Source: Lachnospiraceae bacterium | Lineage (GTDB): Bacteria > Bacillota > Clostridia > Lachnospirales > Lachnospiraceae | NCBI GenBank assembly: GCA_017539565.1 | Contig: JAFYCS010000040.1 | Coordinates: forward strand, 22,510 to 86,509 | Length of the DNA: 64,000 nucleotides | Direction of reading: 5' to 3' | Shown: piece by piece, positions 44,921 to 54,196 of the stretch | Layout of the letters: each line of letters starts with the position of its first letter | Position numbering within the stretch: the first letter of the stretch is position 1 | Position numbers and translations under genes: made by a program | The notes under the pieces: generated by a model | What the model was told of the DNA's origin: nothing | Seen by the model: the letters and a program-made list of their open reading frames with translations, nothing else | Database searches by the model: none

Positions 44921-45982
44921 ATGAAGAAAAAATTGTTAGCCGGTTTGCTTTCATTCACAATGCTGACCGGACAGATGCTGCCCGTAGTAGCTGCTGACGA
45001 TGCAGATGTAACTGTAAGCGAAGATGCAGTGATTGCAGAAGAGGAGACTGAGGCTGAGGCTGCTGAAGAAGAAACAGCAGAAGAAGCAGTTGAAGTTGAG
45101 GAGATCGGCTCACCCATCGCATATGAAGAGGAAGTTGTTTCCGAGGAAGATGGAGAGGAAGTTTCCGAGTATTCTGCATATTATCTTGTGAAAGTCGGAG
45201 AAGATGGTGCAGTAGAGGATGTAGATGTTGAGGATGCAGCACTGGATCAGGCCGCAGCTAATCATATTTATGCTGTGGAGCGCGTTGGCCATAAAGTTGA
45301 TGCATCGACCTTTGATGTTAATGGTACATCTGTTGTTGTAGATGCTACTTTTTCCTATTACGGGTACATTTCATACCGTGCTAAGAAGATCAAGCCTGTT
45401 GAAGATCTGGAAGTTAAAGTTGAAAGCAGTGGTTTATACTCTGTAGCCCAGGCTCTTGCTACACCCGGCACTGCAGTATCCCAGGATCTGTTCAAGTGGA
45501 AATACTCCGCTAAGAAGAATGAAAAAGCTAATTCAGGTTCATACTTTACAGTAAAGGCATCTGTGAATTCCAAAGTTGCAAAGCAGATGGGAATAAAGGG
45601 AAAGTCACTTAAGACCTTAAAGAAGGCTGTAAAGCAGTTTAATAAAGTTGCTAAAAAGGATCAGATCCCGTTCATCATTGATCCTGTTAATTTTGATTAT
45701 ATGGCTTCAAACGGTTATGCTATCGTAGTTGAAAAGGGAATAATAACAAGACGTTTCGGAATGATCATTTCCAGAAAGTTTACCGGAATAGAGCTTCGTT
45801 GCAGGATTAAGCCTGAACAGCCTGAAAGCGTTACCGATTCAACACTTAAAAAATGGACAAAGCCTTCAAAGAAAGATATTACCATTAAGAAGGTAGAGGG
45901 AAAGACATATTCTATTACTATTAACAATCTTAATTATTGGAGCCAGGTGGGTTCATTTACATATACAGCTCATCTGTGGTAA
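44921..45982 (+). CDS. Secreted paralogue 1, acidic N-terminus and lysine-rich C-terminal domain
   Basis: A 353-aa protein starting at the ATG after GGGAGG. The signal peptide MKKKLLAGLLSFTMLTGQML is cleaved near VVAADD. Residues about 27-100 are extremely acidic (many Glu and Ala); the last 220 are rich in Lys and contain YRAKKIKPVEDLEVKVESSG, KGKSLKTLKKAVKQFNKVAKK, EQPESVTDSTLKKWTKPSKKD and a final beta region. Two further copies follow at 46121 and 47242, and the C-terminal domain recurs in the protein at 42461. No family is recognised. The charge split suggests interaction with an acidic surface polymer or self-association. It ends at a strong terminator. Confidence 0.75.
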   Translation: MKKKLLAGLLSFTMLTGQMLPVVAADDADVTVSEDAVIAEEETEAEAAEEETAEEAVEVEEIGSPIAYEEEVVSEEDGEEVSEYSAYYLVKVGEDGAVEDVDVEDAALDQAAANHIYAVERVGHKVDASTFDVNGTSVVVDATFSYYGYISYRAKKIKPVEDLEVKVESSGLYSVAQALATPGTAVSQDLFKWKYSAKKNEKANSGSYFTVKASVNSKVAKQMGIKGKSLKTLKKAVKQFNKVAKKDQIPFIIDPVNFDYMASNGYAIVVEKGIITRRFGMIISRKFTGIELRCRIKPEQPESVTDSTLKKWTKPSKKDITIKKVEGKTYSITINNLNYWSQVGSFTYTAHLW

Positions 45983-46000
45983 AAAACAACGTCCATTAGT

Positions 46001-46035
46001 AAAGAGCTTCCGGTATCAGGCCGGAAGCTCTTTTT
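46001..46035 (+). terminator. Intrinsic terminator after secreted paralogue 1
   Basis: A 13-bp perfect stem (46001-46013 with 46021-46033, core GAGCTTCCGG) with a 7-nt loop, directly followed by T residues. Confidence 0.88.
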
Positions 46036-46045
46036 ATATGCCGCC

Positions 46046-46086
46046 TTGTATTTATGATGTTTTTTATGATATTATCTTCAATGTTT
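46046..46086 (+). promoter_or_regulatory. Promoter of secreted paralogue 2 (duplicated promoter block, copy A)
   Basis: -35 TTGTAT (46046-46051), 18 bp, -10 TATTAT (46070-46075). The spacer holds two TTTATGAT direct repeats 12 bp apart (46051-46058 and 46063-46070). The 41-bp block matches the block at 47168-47208 at 35 positions. Confidence 0.6.
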
Positions 46087-46120
46087 GATCAATATAAGAA
46101 ATAGATCAGGGAGGTTTGAA

Positions 46121-47164
46121 ATGAAGAAAAGATTGTTAGCAGCCCTATTGTCATTTACAATGCTTACTGCACAGGTACTGCCGGTCATTGCAGCGGATGA
46201 TGCTGATGTGGCTGTAAGTGCAGATGCGGCTGCAGAGGAAGAGACGGGAGACAGCGTCAGTGCAGATGAGCCTGTCTTTATTGAAACGGATGCTATAGAA
46301 ACAGAGTATGAAGAGGATGCTTTAAGTGAAGCAGAAGGTGAGATCAGCTATGATCTGGCAGAGATAGAGGTATCAGAGGATACAGAGGCAGAGGAAGCAG
46401 AGATTACCGGATCAACGGCGTCGCATATATCCGTAGGTGAATGGGCAACATATATGTATGATACGGGAGTTGATGATGGTATTGAAATAGACGGTACCTA
46501 TTATGTACCGGTAACCATAATCAAATATCGCAAAGATATCAGCTACAGGGGAAGAAAGATCAAACCTGCAGAGGATCTGGAAGCGGTAATAGAGGCCAGC
46601 GGACTGCAGGCTTTAGCGGAAGCGCTGGTAACAACACCTGTAGAGGGGATAAATCCCAAAGATGTCATCAAGGTGAAATTCACGGCCAAAAAGAATCAGA
46701 ATGTTTACGACGATTCGTATTTTACATCGAAGTTCAGTGTAGATACCAAGCTGGCGAAGAAACTGGGAATTAAAGGCAAATCATTGAAGATCTTAAAGAA
46801 GTATACCAAGAAGCTGAACAAGGTGGCAAAGAGCAAAGAAAACAGGATACATTTCAGTATAGAGGCACTGGATGCTAAAAAATTAGTGGATGAAAAATGT
46901 TTTACGGGTATCGGTAAATACAGCGGATGGTTTTCCAAGACCTTTAACGGCTTCTCTCATTTCCGCGCAAGACTTGATGATGATCAGCCGGAGTCGGTAT
47001 CTGATTCAACATATAAAAAGTGGACTAAACTGTCAAAGAAGGATTTTACGGTAAAAAAGATCAATAAGGACAGCAGCTACGTATACTATAGTGTAACACC
47101 CAACGGAAAGAACTTTACCGGAAAAGAGTTTACCATGAAATTCAGATTAACTACAGGATTCTGA
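46121..47164 (+). CDS. Secreted paralogue 2, acidic N-terminus and lysine-rich C-terminal domain
   Basis: A 347-aa protein starting at the ATG after AGGGAGG. The signal peptide MKKRLLAALLSFTMLTAQVL and the mature start AADDADVAVS are nearly identical to those of its two neighbours. An acidic region (about 27-110) is followed by the shared domain: YRGRKIKPAEDLEAVIEASG, KGKSLKILKKYTKKLNKVAK, DQPESVSDSTYKKWTKLSKKD, ending NGKNFTGKEFTMKF. It is more diverged in the middle than at either end, as expected for tandem duplicates under different selection. It has its own promoter, so the three copies can be expressed independently. Confidence 0.75.
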   Translation: MKKRLLAALLSFTMLTAQVLPVIAADDADVAVSADAAAEEETGDSVSADEPVFIETDAIETEYEEDALSEAEGEISYDLAEIEVSEDTEAEEAEITGSTASHISVGEWATYMYDTGVDDGIEIDGTYYVPVTIIKYRKDISYRGRKIKPAEDLEAVIEASGLQALAEALVTTPVEGINPKDVIKVKFTAKKNQNVYDDSYFTSKFSVDTKLAKKLGIKGKSLKILKKYTKKLNKVAKSKENRIHFSIEALDAKKLVDEKCFTGIGKYSGWFSKTFNGFSHFRARLDDDQPESVSDSTYKKWTKLSKKDFTVKKINKDSSYVYYSVTPNGKNFTGKEFTMKFRLTTGF

Positions 47165-47167
47165 AAC

Positions 47168-47208
47168 TTGCATTTATGATACAATTTATGATATTATCTT
47201 CGATGTTT
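47168..47208 (+). promoter_or_regulatory. Promoter of secreted paralogue 3 (duplicated promoter block, copy B)
   Basis: -35 TTGCAT (47168-47173), 18 bp, -10 TATTAT (47192-47197). TTTATGAT occurs at 47173-47180 and 47185-47192, with the same spacing as in copy A. It begins 4 bp after the stop of paralogue 2. Confidence 0.6.
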
Positions 47209-47241
47209 AGTTGACAGTAACAGTGATCAAGGAGGTCAAAA

Positions 47242-48231
47242 ATGAAAAAAAGATTGTTAGCAGGTCTGTTGTCATTAACAATGCTTACCGCACAGGTGCT
47301 GCCTGTGGTTGCAGCCGATGATGCAGATGTCACGGTAAGCGAAAACTTCTCAGCAGAGGAAGAAACTGAAGAGGCAGTTGAAGAGACCGGACTTTACGAT
47401 ATCGAGCTTGAAGAGGAAGAGGTCGGAGATGTTGATGATGCGGAAGAAGGAGAGTTTTTTTATGATATTGCCGCATTTGATGATGATGTGATCATCGACG
47501 AGTATTCTGTTGATGCTGATGTACCCAGCTATATATTTACCGACGATTCCAGTGAAAAAGTATTAATTGTAAATGCAACTATCAATGGAAATACTTATGA
47601 TCTGAGTACGACCGTAGAATATGACACCAAGATCAGTTACAGAGCAAGAAAGATCAAACCTTATGAAGATCTGGGTGCAAGGGTCGTTTCCAGCGGTCTG
47701 AACAATCTGGTACAGGAACTTGCCACCGGCAGCGGGGATATATCAAACGTTATCCAGTGGAAATTTAAGGCAAAAAAGAATGTAAATGCAGCGTCAGATT
47801 CATTTTTCACTCTAAAGGCTTCCGTCAATAAATCTCTTGCAAAGAATGCAGGTATAACAGGTAAATCTTTAAAAACACTGAACAAGGCTGTAAAGGCGTT
47901 TAATAAGGCTGCCAAGGCAAAGACTTCCCGTTTAGGCTTTACGATAGTACCTATCAGTGTAGATATAATGCGTGCGGAAAAGAGTATTACTGCTGTAGGC
48001 AAATACAGAGGCTTTATTTTCGCTACAGAGTTTGCCGGATACTCACATATGAGAGGCAGGCTTGAGCCTGATCAGCCCGACAGTGTAAGCAGTTCTACAT
48101 ACAAGAAATGGACCAAACTGTCCAAGAAGGACTTTAAGGTAAAGAAGGTTAAAGGCCGGGCAAAGACATACAATATTGAGCCCAAAGGAAAGAACTTCTA
48201 CGGAAACAGCTACACTGTAACGTTTAATTAA
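47242..48231 (+). CDS. Secreted paralogue 3, acidic N-terminus and lysine-rich C-terminal domain
   Basis: A 329-aa protein after AAGGAGG, with signal peptide MKKRLLAGLLSLTMLTAQVL and mature start AADDADVTVS. Acidic region to about residue 95; then the shared domain with YRARKIKPYEDLGARVVSSG, TGKSLKTLNKAVKAFNKAAKA, DQPDSVSSSTYKKWTKLSKKD and a final GKNFYGNSYTVTF. The motif ending GKNF-x-G is common to all four proteins of the family in this window and is a good hallmark. It is followed by a weak terminator hairpin and the helicase gene. Confidence 0.75.
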   Translation: MKKRLLAGLLSLTMLTAQVLPVVAADDADVTVSENFSAEEETEEAVEETGLYDIELEEEEVGDVDDAEEGEFFYDIAAFDDDVIIDEYSVDADVPSYIFTDDSSEKVLIVNATINGNTYDLSTTVEYDTKISYRARKIKPYEDLGARVVSSGLNNLVQELATGSGDISNVIQWKFKAKKNVNAASDSFFTLKASVNKSLAKNAGITGKSLKTLNKAVKAFNKAAKAKTSRLGFTIVPISVDIMRAEKSITAVGKYRGFIFATEFAGYSHMRGRLEPDQPDSVSSSTYKKWTKLSKKDFKVKKVKGRAKTYNIEPKGKNFYGNSYTVTFN

Positions 48232-48236
48232 AATAT

Positions 48237-48260
48237 AGTAAAAAAGGGCACCCTTTTACT
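48237..48260 (+). terminator. Weak terminator after secreted paralogue 3
   Basis: AGTAAAA (48237-48243) pairs with TTTTACT (48254-48260), with GGG/CCC inside; the apical loop is only 2 nt in the fully paired form, so the tip probably opens. A few T residues follow. Confidence 0.45.
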
Positions 48261-48283
48261 TTTAGCCCGTTCTATGCTAATAT
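48255..48283 (+). promoter_or_regulatory. Promoter of the helicase-nuclease gene
   Basis: Extended -10 TGCTAATAT (TAATAT at 48278-48283) with TTTACT (48255-48260) 17 bp upstream. The -35 box overlaps the 3' arm of the preceding terminator. Confidence 0.5.
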
Positions 48284-48346
48284 AACTCTGTATATACAGG
48301 TCTTTTGGGCGTGAGCCGGGGATATGATATGAGGGGGATTGCAGGG

Positions 48347-51300
48347 ATGAACGAGCAGCTGACTATACATGCAGATGTGATGAGTGCGGTCAATTTTGCC
48401 ATGATGCAGAATTACGTTCCGCTGATACGGAGCATCACTCTTAAGAATACGGCAGATACCCCGCTTGAAAACCTTGAGATGCGCATAAGCTTCGATCCCG
48501 CATTTGCCAGGGAGTACAGCTGCAAGATAGACAGCATAGAAGCTCAGGGATCCCTGGAGATAAGCCCCGTAAAGATACAGCTTTCAACGGAATACTTCTT
48601 CGGGCTCACCGAACGTATCGACGGTAATATGGAGATAGCGGTATATAAGGAAGGTGAGGAGGAAGCGATAGCATCTGCAAGTCCGGATACGGCGCTGTTA
48701 GCCTGTGACCAGTGGAGCGGGAAGAGCGTAATGCCGGAACTAATATGCGCCTTTGTTACCCCTAACCATCCTGTTGTGGCGGATATCCTCAATAAGGCTG
48801 CGGATTTTCTCAAGAGCTGGAATGAATCTCCTTCATTCACGGCATATCAGACACAGAATGTTAATACGGTTAAACGTCAGATGGCGGCTATTTATGCGGC
48901 TATCCAGTCGCTCTCGCTCAATTATGTGGTTCCGCCCGCAAGCTTTGAGAACACCGGGCAGAGGATACGCATGGCGCAGACTATGATCGAGCAGAAGCAG
49001 GGAACGTGCCTGGATCTTACGCTTTTATATGCATCCTGTCTGGAAGCAGCGGGCTTAAGACCGCTGGTGGTCATAATGAGGGGGCATGCTTTTGCGGGCT
49101 GCTGGCTGGAAGAAGAGAGCTTTGCCGATTGTGCTGTCGACGATGTATCCGCACTTGAAAAGCGCACAGCTGAAGGGGCGGAGGAGATACTGCTCCTGGA
49201 AATGACGGATGTAGTCGACGGTAAGAACATAGATTTTGATAAAGCTGTTGCCAGGGGCAAGAGCAAGCTTGGAAAAAGAGAAGAATTCGAATATGTGGTA
49301 GATGTGCAGCGTTGCAGGATCAGCGGAATAAGGCCCATTCCTTCAAAGCTGGAGGAAGCAAAGGAGCAGTATGAAGCAGCACAGACATCGGCTCCCGGGC
49401 AGGTAGCAGCACCTTCAGAGCTGGTACATAACCTGAAGGGAACGGTTCAGGAAGGTGAGGTAAAAATAGGCAAGCTGCAGATGTGGGAGAGAAAGCTTCT
49501 TGACTTCAGCCTGCGTAATGCCCTGCTCAATTTCCGCGTGACAAAGAATACCGTACAGCTGATGGCCACCGATCTGCCGGCCCTTGAAGACGGACTGGCA
49601 GACAATTCCGAATATTCTATATTGGAACTGCCCGCAGAATTTAAGAATACCCTTCGTGATGAGAAGATGTATGCCATCGATAATCAGAAGGATATGTTCG
49701 AGGCTATGGCTGCTGAGGAGCTTCGCAATCACAGGATACGTACCTTTATGAGTGAAGAACGACTGGCTTTTTCCTTAAAGAGTATCCAGCGTGCAGCTAA
49801 GTTAAGCATTGAAGAAAACGGCGCCAATACCCTGTTTCTGGCTATAGGATTCCTGCGCTGGTACGAGACCGATCTGTCGGAGAAGCCCCGCTATGCACCT
49901 TTAGTGCTGATACCTGTGGAAGTGGTAAAGAGCGTAAAGAAAAAGGGTTATGTCCTGCGAAGCCGTAATGAGGAAACCCAGATCAATGTTACCCTGCTTG
50001 AATATCTGAGGCAGGATCACGGCCTGTCCATAGGCGGCCTTGATCCGCTGCCGGAGGATGAACACGGTATAGATCTGCCGCTGGTATTCCATACCATACG
50101 CCAGGCAGTTATGGATAAGAAAAAATGGAATGTCGAGAATATGGCATTCCTGGGACTGTTCTCCTTCGGTCAGTTCGTTATGTGGAATGACCTGCGTAAC
50201 CGGACCGAAGATCTTAAGAAGAATAAAGTGGTGAACAGCCTGCTTGAAGGCCACATGACCTGGGAAGCAGAGGATCTGGGCATCAGTGCGGAACAGATGG
50301 ATGAACAGTACAAGCCGGAGGATATGGCTGTACCCTTAAGTGTGGACTCTTCACAGATGGTGGCTGTGGCAACGGCTGCCAAAGGGCAGAGCTTCGTCCT
50401 GCACGGACCTCCCGGAACAGGTAAATCCCAGACCATCACAAATATGATAGCGAATGCGCTGTATCAGGGACAGTCCGTACTCTTCGTTGCGGAAAAGATG
50501 GCGGCTCTTTCTGTTGTTCAGAACCGACTGGCCAAGATCGGACTTGATCCTTTCTGTCTCGAGCTGCATTCAAATAAGACTAATAAAACTGCAGTACTGG
50601 GGCAGCTGGAAAAGACGCTGGAAGTCGGAAGGCTTAAACATGCGGAAGAATATGCGGAAAGTGCAAAGAAGCTGGGCGAGTTAAGAAACGAACTCGCATA
50701 TGTTATCAATGCGGTGCATAAGAAACGCGGGTTTGGCAAGAGCCTGTATGAACTGATATCTGAATTCGAAAGTTTCAAGGGATCAAGGGGTAAGGTGGTA
50801 CTGCCGGATAAGACATTCAGTGCCGGCACGATCAGTACGCAGCAGATGAGCGAATGGCATGAAGTACTTTCAGGCTATGAAACTACAGCCGAAACGATAC
50901 CGGATCTGCCCACTCATCCCTTAAAAGGTATAAACAGTACCGAATATACGATGGAAAAGCGTGACAGCCTGCAGGCAGCATGGAATGACCTGGCTGTAAA
51001 AGCCGATAAAGCATCACAGGCACTTTCGCAGATAAAAAATACACTCGGAGTTGACACGGGCAGCGACAGGAATGGTATTTCCCTTCTTAATATAATGGCA
51101 GAGCTGCTTAAAAAGGAAGGGGCATTCCCGGCAGAACTGGTACAGTCCCAGAATTATGAAGCGCAGTATTTGCAGATAATGCAATATATGCAAAAGCTGT
51201 CACAGCTGCAGGGTGAATATGCGGAGTTATCCCAAATGTTCCTGCCACAGGCATTTATGCCCACGGGAGGCTTTGCTGCGGGAGCAGCGCTTATCAGATA

Positions 51301-54190
51301 TAAGACAGCCGAGGGCAGCTGGTTCATACCCAAGGCAATGGGTATAAGCAAAGCGGTTAAAGAGCTGAAGGCTTATGCACAAAATAATACGGTTGTAGAT
51401 AAGAATAATATCAGTGCCCTGCTGGAGAGACTGGCAGCCTTTGAACAGTTAAGGGCCGAGATAAATGCGGCTCCCCCTGCAATGAGTACGGCTCTTTGCG
51501 GATTGTGGAACGGGGAGAACAGTGATATTGCTTCCATACAGAAAGCTCTTGATAAGGCTCAGGAAGCAGTAAAACTTAAGAGCAGGGTCAATCCTTCGGT
51601 ATTCAGTGCTTTTGCAGCGGCGGCAGCATCGGGTGTGAGAGCGCCTGAAGCAGAGCTTAAAACTCTCAGCAGTTTTGTGGCTGATGTGGATGCGGCAGAA
51701 GCTAAAGAACATATCGAACCCATCGAAGGAACAGGTGACTGGATAGCGGCTGTTAAGGAAAGATTTACGCTTTATTCAAAGAATACCCACCGGCTGCGTG
51801 AATGGACAGGCTATCAGAAGCTCAGGCAGCAGGCAGCAGCGTGCGGACTTGATTGTGTGAGCAGCGAGGTGGAGAAAGGCAGCCTGCCGGCTACAGAGGC
51901 TGAAGATGCATTTTTCTGTGCTCTGGATTACCGGCTTATATCTGAGATCATCGCATCAGATCCAGAGTTGGCTGATTTCCGCGGAGTCCAGTTTGAAGGA
52001 CTCATTGAAAGGTATACAGAAAAGCTGGAGGAGTTCAGGAAACTCACCGTACAGGAACTGGTTGCAAAGCTTTCCGCAAACATACCTGCAGGCAGCGGCG
52101 AAGCGGCAGCTTCGTCCGAGCTGGGTATACTTAAGAAAGCAATTAAGTCAAACGGCCGTATGATGTCAATACGTAAACTCTTCGATCAGATACCTACACT
52201 GTTAAGGAAGCTCTGTCCCTGTATGCTGATGAGCCCCATATCCGTGGCCCAGTATATAGATCCGCTGTTCCCGAAGTTTGATCTGGTGGTCTTCGATGAG
52301 GCCAGCCAGCTTCCTACCGGTGAAGCAGTCGGTACAATTGCAAGAGGAGAAAATGTAGTAGTTGTCGGTGATCCCAAGCAGCTGCCGCCTACGAGCTTCT
52401 TTAAGTCCAATAAAGAGGACGAAGACAACAGCGAGCATGAGGATCTTGAAAGTCTGCTGGATGACTGTCTTGCGATATCCATGCCTCAGGAATATCTTAA
52501 GTGGCATTACCGTTCGAGGCATGAGAGCCTGATCGCATACAGTAACATGAAATATTATGATAACAAGCTCTATACCTTCCCTTCACCCAATGATCGTGTA
52601 TCCCAGGTGCGTCTGGTGCATGTGGATGGTGTTTACGATCACGGAAATACCAGGCAGAATCCTGCCGAGGCGCAGGCGGTTGTAAATGAGATATTACGCC
52701 GTCTCCGCGATCCGAAGCTTAAGAAGGATTCCATAGGTGTTGTTACCTTCAGTGTTGTACAGCAGAATCTGATAGAAGATATGCTGGCTGATGAGTTTGC
52801 AAAGAATCCCGAACTGGATGAATATGTACGCTCCTGCGCAGAGCCGATATTCATCAAGAACCTGGAAAACGTACAGGGTGATGAGAGGGATGTTATCCTA
52901 TTCTCCGTATGCTACGGTCCCGACGCGAACGGTAAAGTATCAATGAACTTCGGACCGCTCAACCGTGACGGAGGGTGGAGGAGACTTAACGTTGCCATAT
53001 CAAGAGCACGTAAGGAAATGATGGTATTCGCGGTACTTCGTCCCGAACAGATCGATCTGAACCGTACAAGGGCGGACGGTGTTGCAGGCTTAAAGGGCTT
53101 CCTGGAGTTTGCGGCAAACGGACAGGGAATGCTGCCGGGCCGCGATATTTCCAAGACAGTGCATGAAGATGCGCTGATCGGAGATATAGTGGAAGCCATC
53201 GCTAAGGAAGGATATGAAGTTAAGACAAATATAGGCTGTTCCGCATACCGTATGGATCTGGGAATAGTCGACCCCGAAGATACGGAGAATTATCTGCTGG
53301 GTATAATCCTGGATGGTGAGAACATGAAGGCCTCCGCAACGGTCGATGACCGCTTTGCAGTACAGCCTTCGGTGTTGAGCGGACTGGGCTGGAAGCTTAT
53401 GCGTATATGGACACTGGAGTGGCTGGATGATCCCGCACCGGTGATCCAAAGGATAAAGGAAGCCATAGAAGAAGCAAAGCAGGAAAAGATCCGGAAGCTT
53501 GAGGCAGAGGAGGAAGAACAGGAGCAGAAAGCGGAGGAGCCTGCAGCGGAAGAAAAAAAGGAAGAAGAAAAAGATACCGTTAATATAGCGGGATATACTT
53601 TTGAGCGCGATGAAGAGGCTTATACTGCATCGGAACACAGACAGGATTATAAGCATGCGGTGGCTTTAAATGCCGGAACAGCCGAGCAGTTTGATGTTCA
53701 GAATGCCAGAGGTATAGCCAAGACAATACTGCGTTTCCTTAATATAGAAGCGCCGATAAGCAGAAAACTCCTTATGAAGAAATGCTTTAACGACTGGGGA
53801 GTGACCAGGACCACAGGCCGCGTGGAACAGGCTTTTGAGATGGCTACCCGTTTTGTGCCCTGCACTGTTACGACCGAGCATGATATGGCATTCTATTGGA
53901 GGGATGGCCAGATACCGGACGAACTTGAGTATTACCGTGTGGAAGCAAAGGATACTGCGATGCGCGGTATGGAAGATATCCCTTCACAGGAGATAAGGCT
54001 TGCGATGAAAGATATACTTGAGCAGCAGGTGAGCATTACACGTGAGGATCTGCTCAAGCTGACTGCTAAAGCATTCGGCTTCCAGAGAATGGGACCGTCC
54101 ATGGAGGCAGTACTTAATTATGCCCTGGATGACGGTATAGAGAAGGGTGTCTTCCAGGAAAGTGATGACGGTAAAGTAAGCAGAGGATAA
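48347..54190 (+). CDS. DUF4011/superfamily I helicase with MTES-type nuclease and DUF3320 domains
   Basis: A 1947-aa protein; the ATG at 48347 has AGGGGG 9 nt upstream. Order of parts: an N-terminal beta-rich region; a transglutaminase-like segment (GTCLDLTLLYASCLEA and GHAFAGCW, about 215-250); DUF4011 (WERKLLDFSLRNALLNF, about 378); helicase motif I GPPGTGKSQT near 687; a long helical insertion; motif II DEASQ at 1317 with VGDPKQLPP; YRSRHESL; and motifs V/VI VQGDERDVILFS and LNVAISRAR. A Vsr/MTES-like nuclease region follows (about 1603-1695: YRMDLGIVDP, IILDGENM, LGWKLMRIW), then an acidic linker and a winged-helix DUF3320. Such proteins occur in defence islands; a role against foreign DNA is inference. 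A histidine kinase gene starts 6 nt downstream. Confidence 0.82.
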   Translation: MNEQLTIHADVMSAVNFAMMQNYVPLIRSITLKNTADTPLENLEMRISFDPAFAREYSCKIDSIEAQGSLEISPVKIQLSTEYFFGLTERIDGNMEIAVYKEGEEEAIASASPDTALLACDQWSGKSVMPELICAFVTPNHPVVADILNKAADFLKSWNESPSFTAYQTQNVNTVKRQMAAIYAAIQSLSLNYVVPPASFENTGQRIRMAQTMIEQKQGTCLDLTLLYASCLEAAGLRPLVVIMRGHAFAGCWLEEESFADCAVDDVSALEKRTAEGAEEILLLEMTDVVDGKNIDFDKAVARGKSKLGKREEFEYVVDVQRCRISGIRPIPSKLEEAKEQYEAAQTSAPGQVAAPSELVHNLKGTVQEGEVKIGKLQMWERKLLDFSLRNALLNFRVTKNTVQLMATDLPALEDGLADNSEYSILELPAEFKNTLRDEKMYAIDNQKDMFEAMAAEELRNHRIRTFMSEERLAFSLKSIQRAAKLSIEENGANTLFLAIGFLRWYETDLSEKPRYAPLVLIPVEVVKSVKKKGYVLRSRNEETQINVTLLEYLRQDHGLSIGGLDPLPEDEHGIDLPLVFHTIRQAVMDKKKWNVENMAFLGLFSFGQFVMWNDLRNRTEDLKKNKVVNSLLEGHMTWEAEDLGISAEQMDEQYKPEDMAVPLSVDSSQMVAVATAAKGQSFVLHGPPGTGKSQTITNMIANALYQGQSVLFVAEKMAALSVVQNRLAKIGLDPFCLELHSNKTNKTAVLGQLEKTLEVGRLKHAEEYAESAKKLGELRNELAYVINAVHKKRGFGKSLYELISEFESFKGSRGKVVLPDKTFSAGTISTQQMSEWHEVLSGYETTAETIPDLPTHPLKGINSTEYTMEKRDSLQAAWNDLAVKADKASQALSQIKNTLGVDTGSDRNGISLLNIMAELLKKEGAFPAELVQSQNYEAQYLQIMQYMQKLSQLQGEYAELSQMFLPQAFMPTGGFAAGAALIRYKTAEGSWFIPKAMGISKAVKELKAYAQNNTVVDKNNISALLERLAAFEQLRAEINAAPPAMSTALCGLWNGENSDIASIQKALDKAQEAVKLKSRVNPSVFSAFAAAAASGVRAPEAELKTLSSFVADVDAAEAKEHIEPIEGTGDWIAAVKERFTLYSKNTHRLREWTGYQKLRQQAAACGLDCVSSEVEKGSLPATEAEDAFFCALDYRLISEIIASDPELADFRGVQFEGLIERYTEKLEEFRKLTVQELVAKLSANIPAGSGEAAASSELGILKKAIKSNGRMMSIRKLFDQIPTLLRKLCPCMLMSPISVAQYIDPLFPKFDLVVFDEASQLPTGEAVGTIARGENVVVVGDPKQLPPTSFFKSNKEDEDNSEHEDLESLLDDCLAISMPQEYLKWHYRSRHESLIAYSNMKYYDNKLYTFPSPNDRVSQVRLVHVDGVYDHGNTRQNPAEAQAVVNEILRRLRDPKLKKDSIGVVTFSVVQQNLIEDMLADEFAKNPELDEYVRSCAEPIFIKNLENVQGDERDVILFSVCYGPDANGKVSMNFGPLNRDGGWRRLNVAISRARKEMMVFAVLRPEQIDLNRTRADGVAGLKGFLEFAANGQGMLPGRDISKTVHEDALIGDIVEAIAKEGYEVKTNIGCSAYRMDLGIVDPEDTENYLLGIILDGENMKASATVDDRFAVQPSVLSGLGWKLMRIWTLEWLDDPAPVIQRIKEAIEEAKQEKIRKLEAEEEEQEQKAEEPAAEEKKEEEKDTVNIAGYTFERDEEAYTASEHRQDYKHAVALNAGTAEQFDVQNARGIAKTILRFLNIEAPISRKLLMKKCFNDWGVTRTTGRVEQAFEMATRFVPCTVTTEHDMAFYWRDGQIPDELEYYRVEAKDTAMRGMEDIPSQEIRLAMKDILEQQVSITREDLLKLTAKAFGFQRMGPSMEAVLNYALDDGIEKGVFQESDDGKVSRG

Positions 54191-54196
54191 TATATA

